Source of the DNA: an uncultured Eubacteriales bacterium
Lineage (GTDB): Bacteria; Bacillota; Clostridia; Christensenellales; Aristaeellaceae
Length of the DNA: 64,000 nt
NCBI GenBank assembly: GCA_902793605.1
Contig: CADBEB010000006.1
Location: 1 to 64,000 of the forward strand
Direction: 5' to 3'
Made by a program: the position numbers and the translations under genes. Under the pieces are notes generated by a model that had not been told where the DNA came from, made no database searches, and saw nothing but the letters and a program-made list of their open reading frames with translations. This document shows positions 32,745-41,600 of the stretch, piece by piece. Within the stretch, counting starts at the first letter, position 1. The number at the start of each line of letters is the position of its first letter.

Positions 32745-32800
32745 GTATTTGTATGGCGCGGCCGGGTGCCCGCCTATTCCACTGACAGAAAGAGGCAGAT

Positions 32801-33820
32801 ATGAAACTGCTGACCTGCGTTGTACCCTGCTACAATTCCGCAGCTTACATGGAGCGTGCGGTTGATTCCCTGCTTGCGGGCGGGGAAGAGATCGAAGTGA
32901 TCATCGTGAACGACGGGTCGACCGACGAGACCGGTACGATCGCAGACCGGCTGGCCGGGGAGCATCCGACGGTAATCCGGGTCCACCACCAGGAGAACGC
33001 CGGTCACGGATCTGCAATCAACTATGGGATCGCGAATGCACAGGGAATCTATTTCAAGGTAGTCGATTCCGATGACCGTCTGCTGAAGGAGAACCTGCCG
33101 GGACTGATGGACGTGCTGCGGAAGCATTCGGACGAGGCGGAGCCGGTGGATCTGATCTTCCACGACTACGTTTACGACAGGGCAGAAAAGGAGAATTCCT
33201 TCCGGATCACCTACCTGGGGAAACTGAAACCCGATACGATCTCGGACTGGGACAGATGCCGCCCCTTTCATATATGGAATCAGTTCATGATCCACAGCCT
33301 GATCTATCGGACGCAGTTTCTGCGTGACATCGAACTGCGTCTTCCAGAGCATACCTACTATGAGGACAACCTGTATATCTATCGGCCGCTGGTGTATACG
33401 AAGCGCATCATGTATCACCACGCACCGATATACGGGTATTTTGTCGGACGGAGCGATCAGTCGATCAATGAGAAAAACCTGCTGAAACGGCTGGACCAGA
33501 TGACCGAGATCACAAAGAAGCAGATCACTTCCTACACGCTGGAGGAACTGAACCGTGTGTCTCCGCACCTTCGAAAGTATATGCTCAACAACGCCGGCGG
33601 GCAGCTGTTCACAAACTGCGCACTGCAGTTCATTGAAGATTCGGAGCAAAGTCACCGGATGAACCGGGAAATGTGGCAGTCGATCCGAGAGTTTGATCCG
33701 GCGCTGTATAAGCGTCTCAGGCGGAATCCGCTGGGGCGGGTGAGCTGCCTCCCCGGCCGCGCGGGCGAGCGGTTTCTGGTGTTTATCTACCGGGCGGGAA
33801 GAAAGCTAATGCGATTATAG
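32801..33820 (+). CDS. Family 2 glycosyltransferase
   Basis: This 339-residue GT-A fold enzyme has VVPCYNSAAYMERAVDSLL at the start, the nucleotide-sugar segment IIVNDGSTDET near 35, NAGHGSAINYGI and the metal-binding DSDD near 90. It has no membrane segment, so it is probably a peripheral glycosyltransferase building cell-surface polysaccharide or teichoic-type polymers. Donor and acceptor cannot be inferred. It lies 14 bases upstream of the hydrolase gene, likely in one operon. Confidence 0.88.
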   Translation: MKLLTCVVPCYNSAAYMERAVDSLLAGGEEIEVIIVNDGSTDETGTIADRLAGEHPTVIRVHHQENAGHGSAINYGIANAQGIYFKVVDSDDRLLKENLPGLMDVLRKHSDEAEPVDLIFHDYVYDRAEKENSFRITYLGKLKPDTISDWDRCRPFHIWNQFMIHSLIYRTQFLRDIELRLPEHTYYEDNLYIYRPLVYTKRIMYHHAPIYGYFVGRSDQSINEKNLLKRLDQMTEITKKQITSYTLEELNRVSPHLRKYMLNNAGGQLFTNCALQFIEDSEQSHRMNREMWQSIREFDPALYKRLRRNPLGRVSCLPGRAGERFLVFIYRAGRKLMRL

Positions 33821-33834
33821 GAAGGGGCTTGCAG

Positions 33835-34743
33835 ATGGAAGCGTTTGAGGAAGTAAAACAGGTCGCGAAGGACGGATACGAACTGGCGCTGCGGGTATAC
33901 GACACGGCGGAGCCGAAGGCAGTTGTGAAGGTGATCCACGGCATGGAGGAACACCAGGGACGGTACCGGCCGTTTGCGGAGTTCCTGCAGGCAGACGGAT
34001 TTGCGGTAGTGACTGCGGATCTGCGCGGACACGGGAAGAATGCGCCGATGGTAAGCCACATCGCGGGGCAGGATGGACACCTGCGGCTGCTGGAGGATGA
34101 GCAGGTTATCCTGGACTTTCTCCATGAACGCTGGCCGGGGGTGCCGGTGATCCTGTTTGCACATTCGATGGGGACAATCATTGCACGGGCGTTCCTCCGG
34201 ACGCAGAGCCGGGAATTCCACAAAGTGGTGCTGTCAGGATATCCGAATCCGAACGGTGCGGCCGGCGCGGGGATCATACTGACGGATATCCTGTCCGCAT
34301 TTAAGGGCGGAAAGAAGCATTCAAAGCTCGTGGATGGAATGGTGCTCGGGCCGTTCTCAAAAGCAATCCCGGATGCGAAGAGCCCGCTGGAATGGCTTTC
34401 TTACAACCCGGAGAACGTGAAACGCTACGCAGAGGATCCACTATGCGGCGTGCCGTTCACTCTGGGAAGCTACAATGCCCTGTTCCACCTGATCAAAATG
34501 ATGGATACTCCGTCACAGTATGAAGATGTCTGGAAACAGTTGCCGATCCTGCTGATCTCCGGAAAAGACGATCCCTGCACGGGCGGGGAAAAGGGCAGGG
34601 AGGATTCCCTGAACCGTCTGAAAGAAGCCGGATTCCGTGAGATCCGTGTAGAGACGATAGAGGGAATGAGACACGAGATCCTGAACGAGACGGAGAAGGA
34701 AAGAGTTTTCCGGCTGATCCGGGATTTTCTGAACGAAGTCTGA
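33835..34743 (+). CDS. Alpha/beta hydrolase (monoacylglycerol-lipase-like)
   Basis: This 302-residue serine hydrolase is of the Hydrolase_4 type. VIHGMEEHQGRY (oxyanion region) lies near 34, ADLRGHGKN near 61, the nucleophile S111 in FAHSMGTIIARA, the acid in LISGKDDPC near 245 and the catalytic His in GMRHEIL near 280. The triad is complete. It resembles lysophospholipase/monoacylglycerol lipases. ATG 33835 follows AGGAAGGGG; the frame's earlier TTG at 33829 is less likely. Confidence 0.88.
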   Translation: MEAFEEVKQVAKDGYELALRVYDTAEPKAVVKVIHGMEEHQGRYRPFAEFLQADGFAVVTADLRGHGKNAPMVSHIAGQDGHLRLLEDEQVILDFLHERWPGVPVILFAHSMGTIIARAFLRTQSREFHKVVLSGYPNPNGAAGAGIILTDILSAFKGGKKHSKLVDGMVLGPFSKAIPDAKSPLEWLSYNPENVKRYAEDPLCGVPFTLGSYNALFHLIKMMDTPSQYEDVWKQLPILLISGKDDPCTGGEKGREDSLNRLKEAGFREIRVETIEGMRHEILNETEKERVFRLIRDFLNEV

Positions 34744-34758
34744 CAGAACAGGAAGACA

Positions 34759-34787
34759 TTGCGAAGAAAGAACGATTGTGATAGCAT
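34759..34787 (+). promoter_or_regulatory. Promoter of apt
   Basis: TTGCGA (34759-34764), 17 bases, TAGCAT (34782-34787), upstream of ATG 34831. Confidence 0.45.
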
Positions 34788-34830
34788 GAGAACGCAGCCG
34801 TCGGACACGGTCGAGAAGGAGAGAAAAACC

Positions 34831-35358
34831 ATGAGCAAGAAGCTGGAAGAGTATGTCATAACGATCCCTGATTTTCCGGAACCCGGGATCATGTTCCGGG
34901 ATATTACCTCGGTCATTCAGGATCCGGACGGACTGAAGCTGGCGGTTGACGGACTGGCCGACCTGCTGAAAAATACGGACTTTGACCTGATCGTCGGTCC
35001 GGAATCCCGCGGGTTCATTTTCGGCGTGCCGGTGGCTTACCTGAAAGGCAAAGGCTTTGTTCCCGTGCGAAAAAAGGGCAAGCTTCCGCGCGAAACCATC
35101 AAGCAGGAGTATGATCTTGAATACGGCCAGGCTGTGATCGAAGTGCACACAGATGCGGTGAAGCCGGGACAAAAGGTGGTTATCGTGGACGACCTGATGG
35201 CAACCGGCGGCAGCGCGGAAGCCGCTGTGAAACTGGTGGAGAAGCTTGGCGGGCAGGTGGTCAAACTGGTGTTCGTGATGGAACTGGCAGGGCTCAAGGG
35301 ACGGGAACGCCTGAAAGGGTATGACGTCGAGTCGCTGATCATCTACGAAGGGAAATAA
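34831..35358 (+). CDS. apt: Adenine phosphoribosyltransferase
   Basis: This 175-residue purine-salvage enzyme joins adenine and PRPP to AMP. It shows PDFPEPGIMFRDIT near 14, GPESRGFIFG near 59 (adenine pocket) and the PRPP loop VVIVDDLMATGGSAEA near 117. Length is normal. ATG 34831 follows AGAAGGAGAG; the frame's upstream ATG at 34759 overlaps the promoter and is rejected. A strong terminator follows. Confidence 0.97.
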   Translation: MSKKLEEYVITIPDFPEPGIMFRDITSVIQDPDGLKLAVDGLADLLKNTDFDLIVGPESRGFIFGVPVAYLKGKGFVPVRKKGKLPRETIKQEYDLEYGQAVIEVHTDAVKPGQKVVIVDDLMATGGSAEAAVKLVEKLGGQVVKLVFVMELAGLKGRERLKGYDVESLIIYEGK

Positions 35359-35363
35359 ACAGA

Positions 35364-35405
35364 AAAACTGCCGACGGGCATTTGCCCGTCGGCAGTTTTG
35401 TATTT
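35364..35405 (+). terminator. Terminator after apt
   Basis: AAAACTGCCGACGGGC (35364-35379) pairs perfectly over 16 bp with GCCCGTCGGCAGTTTT (35384-35399). It is symmetrical, so it can also end the convergent gene at 35406. Confidence 0.85.
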
Positions 35406-35870
35406 TCAGTGTCCGGCATCAAAGGTGATGGAGTTCATGATGCGGTTGGCGGAGTCGATGCAGGAATCGTCTCCGGCCGGGTAATAGAAGTAAAGAGTGA
35501 CGTTGTTCCCGCGGTCCATCCAGCTGTACATCAGGTAGGCGGTACCGCCGTCTGCTCCGGCGGCGTAGAGCATATTCATCCCGTTCAGGGTGATGCTGCC
35601 GCTGTCGGTTTCCGTGCCGTTCAGCACCTGGAACAGATCAGACCCGGCAACCTCTCCAAGGTAGGTGGCGTAGGCCAGAACAGTCATTTTTTTTCCCCGC
35701 CAGTAGAGACACAGGTCCGGAGCTTCCGGAGAGAGCGGCTGCTCCGTGAAATGATCCGGCAGGTTCAGGGAAAAGCCGCCGACAGGGCAGGAAACGGTTT
35801 GCGCCAGCGAAACAGAAAAGGCAAGACAAAGCAGGAACGCAAGAATCAGCGCAACAGCGGTGCGTCTCAC
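35406..35870 (-). CDS. Small secreted protein of unknown function
   Basis: This 154-residue protein has a signal peptide (MRRTAVALILAFLLCLAFSV, cleavage near SLAQ) and a beta-rich mature domain with two cysteines near the start (VSCPVGGFSLNLPDHF, then PDLCLYW) and a C-terminal SANRIMNSITFD, a pattern seen in small exported lipoprotein-like proteins that keep a C-terminal helix and strand. The start is GTG 35870 behind GGAGG. I recognise no named family. It stands alone on the minus strand. Confidence 0.65.
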   Translation of the reverse strand: MRRTAVALILAFLLCLAFSVSLAQTVSCPVGGFSLNLPDHFTEQPLSPEAPDLCLYWRGKKMTVLAYATYLGEVAGSDLFQVLNGTETDSGSITLNGMNMLYAAGADGGTAYLMYSWMDRGNNVTLYFYYPAGDDSCIDSANRIMNSITFDAGH

Positions 35871-36032
35871 GCGGAAGACCTCCTTACAGAAGTTTTCATT
35901 TTAATCAACGAGGCACAGGGAGTATTCCCTGCAACTTTTCAAGAGAATCATACCATAAACCGCTTGAAAACAAAAGCCATTTTGATGCGGAAGCGGCAAA
36001 AACACAAAAAATATAAAGTCTGAAAATATACA

Positions 36033-36061
36033 TTGACAGACGAGGTAGAAATGTGTATGAT
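36033..36061 (+). promoter_or_regulatory. Consensus promoter of the padR operon
   Basis: TTGACA (36033-36038), 17 bases, TATGAT (36056-36061). The repeated TGTAT element around the -10 (TGTATGATGTATAT) could be an autoregulatory PadR site. Confidence 0.7.
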
Positions 36062-36084
36062 GTATATCGGAAGGAGGGAGGACA

Positions 36085-36411
36085 ATGACGTTATCAGCGG
36101 ATCTGCTCCGGGGATATACAGATACGCTCATCATGCGGCAACTCGCAGCGGAGGACGGATACGGCTACGGGATCAGCCGGACGCTGGCAGAAAAGAGCGG
36201 CGGCATGGTCCGGTTGAAGGAGGCTACGCTGTATACAGCTTTCCGCCGTATGGAAGAGAACGGATATATCCGTTCCTACTGGGGCGATGAGGATACCGGA
36301 GCCAGACGAAGATATTACTCCCTGACAGAGTCAGGCAGTGACAAACTTGCGGAGGATACTGCAGCCTGGGTCGAGACACGAAAGATCATGGATGAACTGC
36401 TAGAAGTATGA
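36085..36411 (+). CDS. PadR-family transcriptional regulator
   Basis: This 108-residue winged-helix repressor has the PadR pattern: LRGYTDTLIMRQLAAEDGYG near the start, ISRTLAEKSGGMVRLKEATLYTAFRRMEENG recognition region (shown in part; residues 32-62) and GARRRYYSLTESG wing near 75. It is a short form with a minimal C-terminal dimer helix. AGGAGGGAGG precedes the ATG. It lies 13 bases upstream of the DUF4097-type gene and most likely represses this operon. Confidence 0.92.
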   Translation: MTLSADLLRGYTDTLIMRQLAAEDGYGYGISRTLAEKSGGMVRLKEATLYTAFRRMEENGYIRSYWGDEDTGARRRYYSLTESGSDKLAEDTAAWVETRKIMDELLEV

Positions 36412-36424
36412 GGAGGAAGAGAGA

Positions 36425-37531
36425 ATGAACCAGACGGTGAAGAGGATTGTGGATCTTCTGTTTGAAGATACGGTGGAGAATGAAGAGACAAGAGCACTCC
36501 ATGAAGAGCTGATGAACAACTGTCAGGAGCGTTATGACGACCTGATCAGCCGCGGTCTGAGCGAAGAGGAGGCGACCGGCGAGGTCGTGGACAGCCTGAA
36601 GGGCATGAAGGACGTCATCGCTGAGTATCCGAAGAAGAGCAGTTCCGTACCGTCAAAGGCGGAAGCGGCAACCGGCGGGGAACGGACCTTTACCGGGATC
36701 GACCGGCTGCAGGCTGAGACCATGGATCAGGACATCCTGGTGAGCCCCTCCGGAGACGGGATGATCCATGTGTCCTGCGATGATCCGGAAGGCATGACCT
36801 GTGAGCAGGACGGCAGCCGGCTGATCGTCAGGGGAGCGAAGAAACGGGATAAGTTCACCGCTCCTTTTGAAATGCAGGACGGCGAAGAGGTCACCCTTTC
36901 CGGGATCCTGAACATGGTCGGCAAGGCGATCCGGAACGTGGCCGTATCCTTTGGAAACGGCATGCCGATCCGGATCGAGGTGCCGGACGGGATACTGAGC
37001 GAGATGGAACTGAACAGCCGCAGCGGCGATATCAACTGCAGCTGTGCCTTTGCACTGAAGATGACTGCCCGGTCCACCAGCGGCGACGTCAAACTGGATC
37101 CTGAAACGGAGAGGACGGCAGACAAACTGCTGGTGAGCACAGTCAGCGGGGAGGCGGAAGTAAACGGCTCCGCGATGACCGCGGAGATCAGCAGCATGAG
37201 CGGTGACGTGACGGTGGACGGCGTGTTTGAAACCCTGCAGGTCAAGAGCACGAGCGGCGAAGCGGAATTCTCCGGTTCTGTGACTGAAGTGACAGCTTCC
37301 TCCGTCAGCGGGGACGTGAATCTCACAATCGAGAATACGACACTGAAGCGAATCGAAGCGCGTTCCACGAGCGGTGATGTCGAGATCGGGCTGCCTTCCG
37401 GCCTGCCGGGGATCCATGCGGAATGCTCCACAGTCAGCGGAGAAGTGTTGTCACGGGTTTCCGAGGCCGGCGCCGGCGCGGCTGTCCAGATCCGCGCGAA
37501 GAGCATCAGCGGAGATGTCAAAGTCGGCTGA
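36425..37531 (+). CDS. DUF4097-type beta-solenoid protein with DUF1700-like N-terminus
   Basis: This is a 368-residue protein. Residues 1-75 form a helical DUF1700-like domain (RYDDLISRGLSEEEATGEVV) usual in operons with PadR. Residues about 195-368 contain nine copies of an S-x-SG-[DE] motif (SRSGDIN, STSGDVK, TVSGEAE, SMSGDVT and so on) spaced about 20 residues, the beta-solenoid repeat of DUF4097. There is no membrane segment, unlike many relatives with a hydrophobic middle. The pairing with PadR suggests an envelope-stress or adaptation role; molecular function is unknown. Confidence 0.85.
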   Translation: MNQTVKRIVDLLFEDTVENEETRALHEELMNNCQERYDDLISRGLSEEEATGEVVDSLKGMKDVIAEYPKKSSSVPSKAEAATGGERTFTGIDRLQAETMDQDILVSPSGDGMIHVSCDDPEGMTCEQDGSRLIVRGAKKRDKFTAPFEMQDGEEVTLSGILNMVGKAIRNVAVSFGNGMPIRIEVPDGILSEMELNSRSGDINCSCAFALKMTARSTSGDVKLDPETERTADKLLVSTVSGEAEVNGSAMTAEISSMSGDVTVDGVFETLQVKSTSGEAEFSGSVTEVTASSVSGDVNLTIENTTLKRIEARSTSGDVEIGLPSGLPGIHAECSTVSGEVLSRVSEAGAGAAVQIRAKSISGDVKVG

Positions 37532-37534
37532 AAA

Positions 37535-37564
37535 TTGCTGAAGAAAGAGAAAAAAGGATAGCAT
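37535..37564 (+). promoter_or_regulatory. Candidate promoter for the sensor operon
   Basis: TTGCTG (37535-37540), 18 bases, TAGCAT (37559-37564). Transcription would begin near 37571, right at the start of the next hairpin. Confidence 0.35.
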
Positions 37565-37570
37565 TCCGGG

Positions 37571-37612
37571 GGAATACCTGTTAAAATATCAACAGGTATT
37601 CCTTTTTTTTAC
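37571..37612 (+). terminator. Terminator between the DUF4097 gene and the sensor operon
   Basis: GGAATACCTGTT (37571-37582) pairs perfectly with AACAGGTATTCC (37591-37602), followed by eight T. If the 37535 promoter is used, the same hairpin would sit at the 5' end of the sensor transcript and could act as an attenuator. Confidence 0.8.
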
Positions 37613-37648
37613 GTGGCGGCTGAAGGCCGGCCGGAAGGGAGTATTTGG

Positions 37649-38584
37649 ATGTTCAGACAAAAACGGATAACACGTTTCATCGTGATCCTGCTGGCGGTGG
37701 TGTTCTTCTGCGCTTCTGCAGGCCTTTCGGCAGCGGATGACGAGGGGCAGAACTATGTGGAAAACGAATGGAACTTTGTTGATGGATCCATGAATGCCAT
37801 GCGCGGCATTCCGGATGATGCCACCGGCGTGCTGGACCGGATCCGCCGAAAGGGCGTGCTGCGGGTCGCGACGGAGCCGTATTATCCCCCGCAGGAGTTC
37901 ATTGATCCGGATATGACCGGGCAGGATCAATATGCCGGAGCGGACATGAAACTGGCCCGCCTGATCGCTGCAAGGATGGGTGTGAAGCTGGAGATTATCC
38001 CGATGGAGTTCACGCAGGTACTTCCGGCTCTGGCGGAGGATCAGTGCGACCTGACGATCTCGGCCCTGTCCTATACACCGGCCCGGGCTACATCCTACAG
38101 CCTGTCCAAGGGGTATTATTTCGCGGATATCGGTGCGAGTACGGGATTTATTATCCGTGAGGCGGACAGGGAGAAAATCGCTTCCCTGGACGATCTGGCA
38201 GACAAAATCCTGATCGCCCAGAGCAGTTCCCTGCAGGAAACGCTTGCGGCGAACCATGTGCGCAGCTACAAGGAATTCCGCAGGATTTCCGCCGTGCAGA
38301 CGGTATATGACGACGTCCGGACGGGCCGGGCGGACGCCGGAGTTGTGGATATCACGACGGCGGAAAACTATATCAAAAACAATCCCGGCTGCGGGCTGTG
38401 CATGGCGGAGGGCCTGACATTCTCGCTTGATGAGGAGTACCGGGGGGACCGGATCGCTGCCAAGAAGGGCGAGACGATGCTGCTCTATTTCGTGAACGGT
38501 GTGATCGATGAAGTGCTGAAAGACGGCACCTATATGCAATGGTTCGAGGAAGCCCGGAAACGGGCGGAAGAGCTGGGAATGTAA
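37649..38584 (+). CDS. Family-3 extracellular solute-binding protein
   Basis: This 311-residue exported protein has a signal peptide (MFRQKRITRFIVILLAVVFF, cleavage near GLSA-ADD). The mature part is an amino-acid-type periplasmic-binding domain: GVLRVATEPYYPPQEFID near 68, then DMKLARLIAARMGVKLE and CDLTISALSYTPAR. It lacks a lipobox Cys. No ABC permease or ATPase genes follow; instead the next gene is a large membrane sensor, so this binding protein may present a ligand to that sensor rather than to a transporter. ATG 37649 follows GGAAGGGAG. Confidence 0.85.
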   Translation: MFRQKRITRFIVILLAVVFFCASAGLSAADDEGQNYVENEWNFVDGSMNAMRGIPDDATGVLDRIRRKGVLRVATEPYYPPQEFIDPDMTGQDQYAGADMKLARLIAARMGVKLEIIPMEFTQVLPALAEDQCDLTISALSYTPARATSYSLSKGYYFADIGASTGFIIREADREKIASLDDLADKILIAQSSSLQETLAANHVRSYKEFRRISAVQTVYDDVRTGRADAGVVDITTAENYIKNNPGCGLCMAEGLTFSLDEEYRGDRIAAKKGETMLLYFVNGVIDEVLKDGTYMQWFEEARKRAEELGM

Positions 38585-38620
38585 GACAGTCTGCGAACCG
38601 GGGCTGAAGGGGGAACTCGC

Positions 38621-41600
38621 GTGAAGAGAATCAAGGGGAGCCTGGCAGCTTATGCGCTGCTGGTGCTGATATGTCTGGCAGTCAACTGGGGAGGCGACCA
38701 GATTGTTTCCAGGCTGAACTGGCCTGTTTGGCTGGATTCGATCGGAACGGTTGTATGCGCCTATATTGCCGGGCCGTTCTGCGGTGTTGTCGTCGGCATT
38801 ACAACCAACCTGCTCGCACATATCCTGTACGGGATTCCGTGGTTCTACGCGATCGTCAGCGTGGTCATCGCGCTGATCGTCGGTTTCGCGGCTCGCAAGC
38901 GGATGCTGCACACGCTGCTCGGTACACTGAGCGTCGGCGTTGTGCTGGCGGTATCAACCTCCGTGGTGGCTTTTGCCCTGAACCTGATCCTTAACAACGG
39001 CAGCACAGGCAGTGCCTGGGGCGATGCGGTCAAGGGTTTCCTGACGGAGCGGGGTCTGAACCCCTGGGTGAGCCTGTTCATCGGTGAAATTTACATGGAA
39101 ATGGCAGATAAGCTGGCGATCCTGCTGGTCCTGTTCCTGGTCACACGACTGGTTTTCGGGATCTGGTTTAAGATCCATCCCGAAAAACTGGAGCAAATTA
39201 TTGCTGAACAGGAGGCGCTGACGCGCACGACTGCGATCCTGCTGGCAGTCGGTCTTGCGCTGACCGCGACGGCCGCGGTACCGGCCCGTGCGGAAGGTGA
39301 CAACGTTGCGATCGAGGTAAACTACAACGATTATGTGCAGACGATCTATTCAAGCCTGAACGGCCTTCCCTGCGGCGAGGCGAACGACATCGCCATGACC
39401 GGGGACGGCATCATGTGGATCGGAACCTATGCGGGTCTGTACCGCTACAATGGGCGGGAGTTCCGCTGGATGGACAACTATGATTCCGTCCGCAATGTCA
39501 ACTGCCTCTATGTGGACGAAGAAGGCCGCCTGTGGATCGGAACGAACGATAACGGGCTGTCCATCGTGATCAACGAGCAGGTGGTCAACGTTATTGACCA
39601 GAGCCAGGGCCTCCCGGCCAATTCGGTCAAGTCGATCATCAAGAGCTCCGACGGATACTACTATATCGGCACGACGGGCAGCATGATGATCCTGACGCTG
39701 AATAACGGCCTGAAAAAGCTGAATACCATCTCCGAGGTGTCCTACGCGGACCACTCCGCGGCGGACAACGACGGCAATGTGGCAGCCGTGAGCAACAATG
39801 GCACCCTCTTCCTGATGCAGCAGGGACAGATCGTTTCCTCCCGCCAGCTGCCGGAGAGCCAGGCAGCCTTCAAGAGCTGCGCATTCAATCCGGATGGCTA
39901 CCTGCTCGCTGCCACCACGGAGAACGAGATCTACAAGTTCGACATCAGCAGGGGTTGGTTTGAACTGCTGAATGTCTACCGGTGCCCGGAACTCAAAAGC
40001 ATCAAGAACCTGCAGTATATCGAGAGCGGCGAACTGTTTGTATGCGCGGACAACGGGATCGGCCATTTCGACAGCGACGGCAACTTTGAGAGGATCAACA
40101 CCAACGACTTCAATAACTCCATCGACAACATGCTGGTGGACTATCAGGGCAACCTGTGGTTCACGTCTTCCCGGCTGGGCCTGCTGCGGCTGGCGCCGTC
40201 CGATTTCAGGGACATATATAGCACTGCCGGTATGGACAATCGCGTGACCAATACCATTGTCAAGTGGCAGGATGTCTATTATATCGGCACAGACAAAGGC
40301 ATGGATGCGGTGGACCTGAAGGGGAAACATCAGGTCACCAACGAGCTGACGGAGCGTTTCACCAATTTCCGGATCCGCTGCATGCAGGTGGACGATCAGA
40401 ACCATCTTTGGATATGCACGCAAAGTAAAGGCTTGTTTGAGATTGAACCGGACGGCACTGAATATGTATACAATAAGGAGAACGACCTCTTCGGCAACAA
40501 GGCCCGGGTGGTAACACAACTGAGGGACGGAACGATTCTGGCCTCCTGCGATACAGGACTTGGCTTTTTCCGGGATCATCAGGTGGTTGATATGATTCCG
40601 TACGCAGAAACAAGGATCACAAGCAACACAGTGATGACAATGACTGAAATGCCGGACGGGACGATTCTGGCCGGTACGGATGGAAACGGCATTGCGGTGA
40701 TAAAAAACGGGGAAGTGATCCGGATGCTGACCCGGGCTAACGGGCTCAGCAGCGAGGTTATCCTGAGGACGGTCCTTGATGCGAAGACTGGCGGGGCCTT
40801 CGTGGTTACCAGCAACGGCCTGTGTTATTTGAACACAGACGATACGATCCGCCAGCTCAGCAACTTCCCGTATTTCAACAACTACGACATCTGGATCAAA
40901 GGGATGGACAACCTGTTCGTTCTCTCGAGCGCCGGCATCTATACTGTGGACCGGAACGAACTGCTCAGCGGCCGGGAGAATATCAGCTACGACCTGCTGG
41001 ATACCCGCCGGGGCCTGAACAGCAGCCTGACCGCGAATGCCTGGACATGGTTCAACGACGAGACCGGTGAGCTGTATCTTCCCTGTGATACCGGCATCTT
41101 CGCCATTAACACCAACAGTTTTACCTCCGGTACGACGGTATACCGCATGAGTGTGCCGTCGGTCAGACTGGACGGCGTTTTCAGGCGGATCGACCGGCAT
41201 ACCACGCTGAAGATCCCTCGCGGCGTCAGCCGGTTGGAACTCAATCCGGAGGTCATCAACTACACAATCCAGGATCCTTATGTTGGATACAAGATGGAAG
41301 GCTTTGACAGCGATTGGACCATCGTTCCTCAGGCATCTCTGAACAGCATCGCTTACACTAACCTGCCGACCGGAGACTATACTTTCCACCTTGCTGTCTT
41401 TGACAACAACAAGGAGAGTATCCTCGCGGAACGGACTTACAGTCTGACAAAAGAAAAGGAGATGTACGACAACAACTGGTTCATCTTCTATATGCTCCTG
41501 GTGCCGATCTTTACCGTGCTTTGGATCGCCTGGATGCTGGTGGTCCGGCACGAGAATAAGATGAAGGCGCAGCTGGCCCAGGCAAACAAACTGGTCGAAA

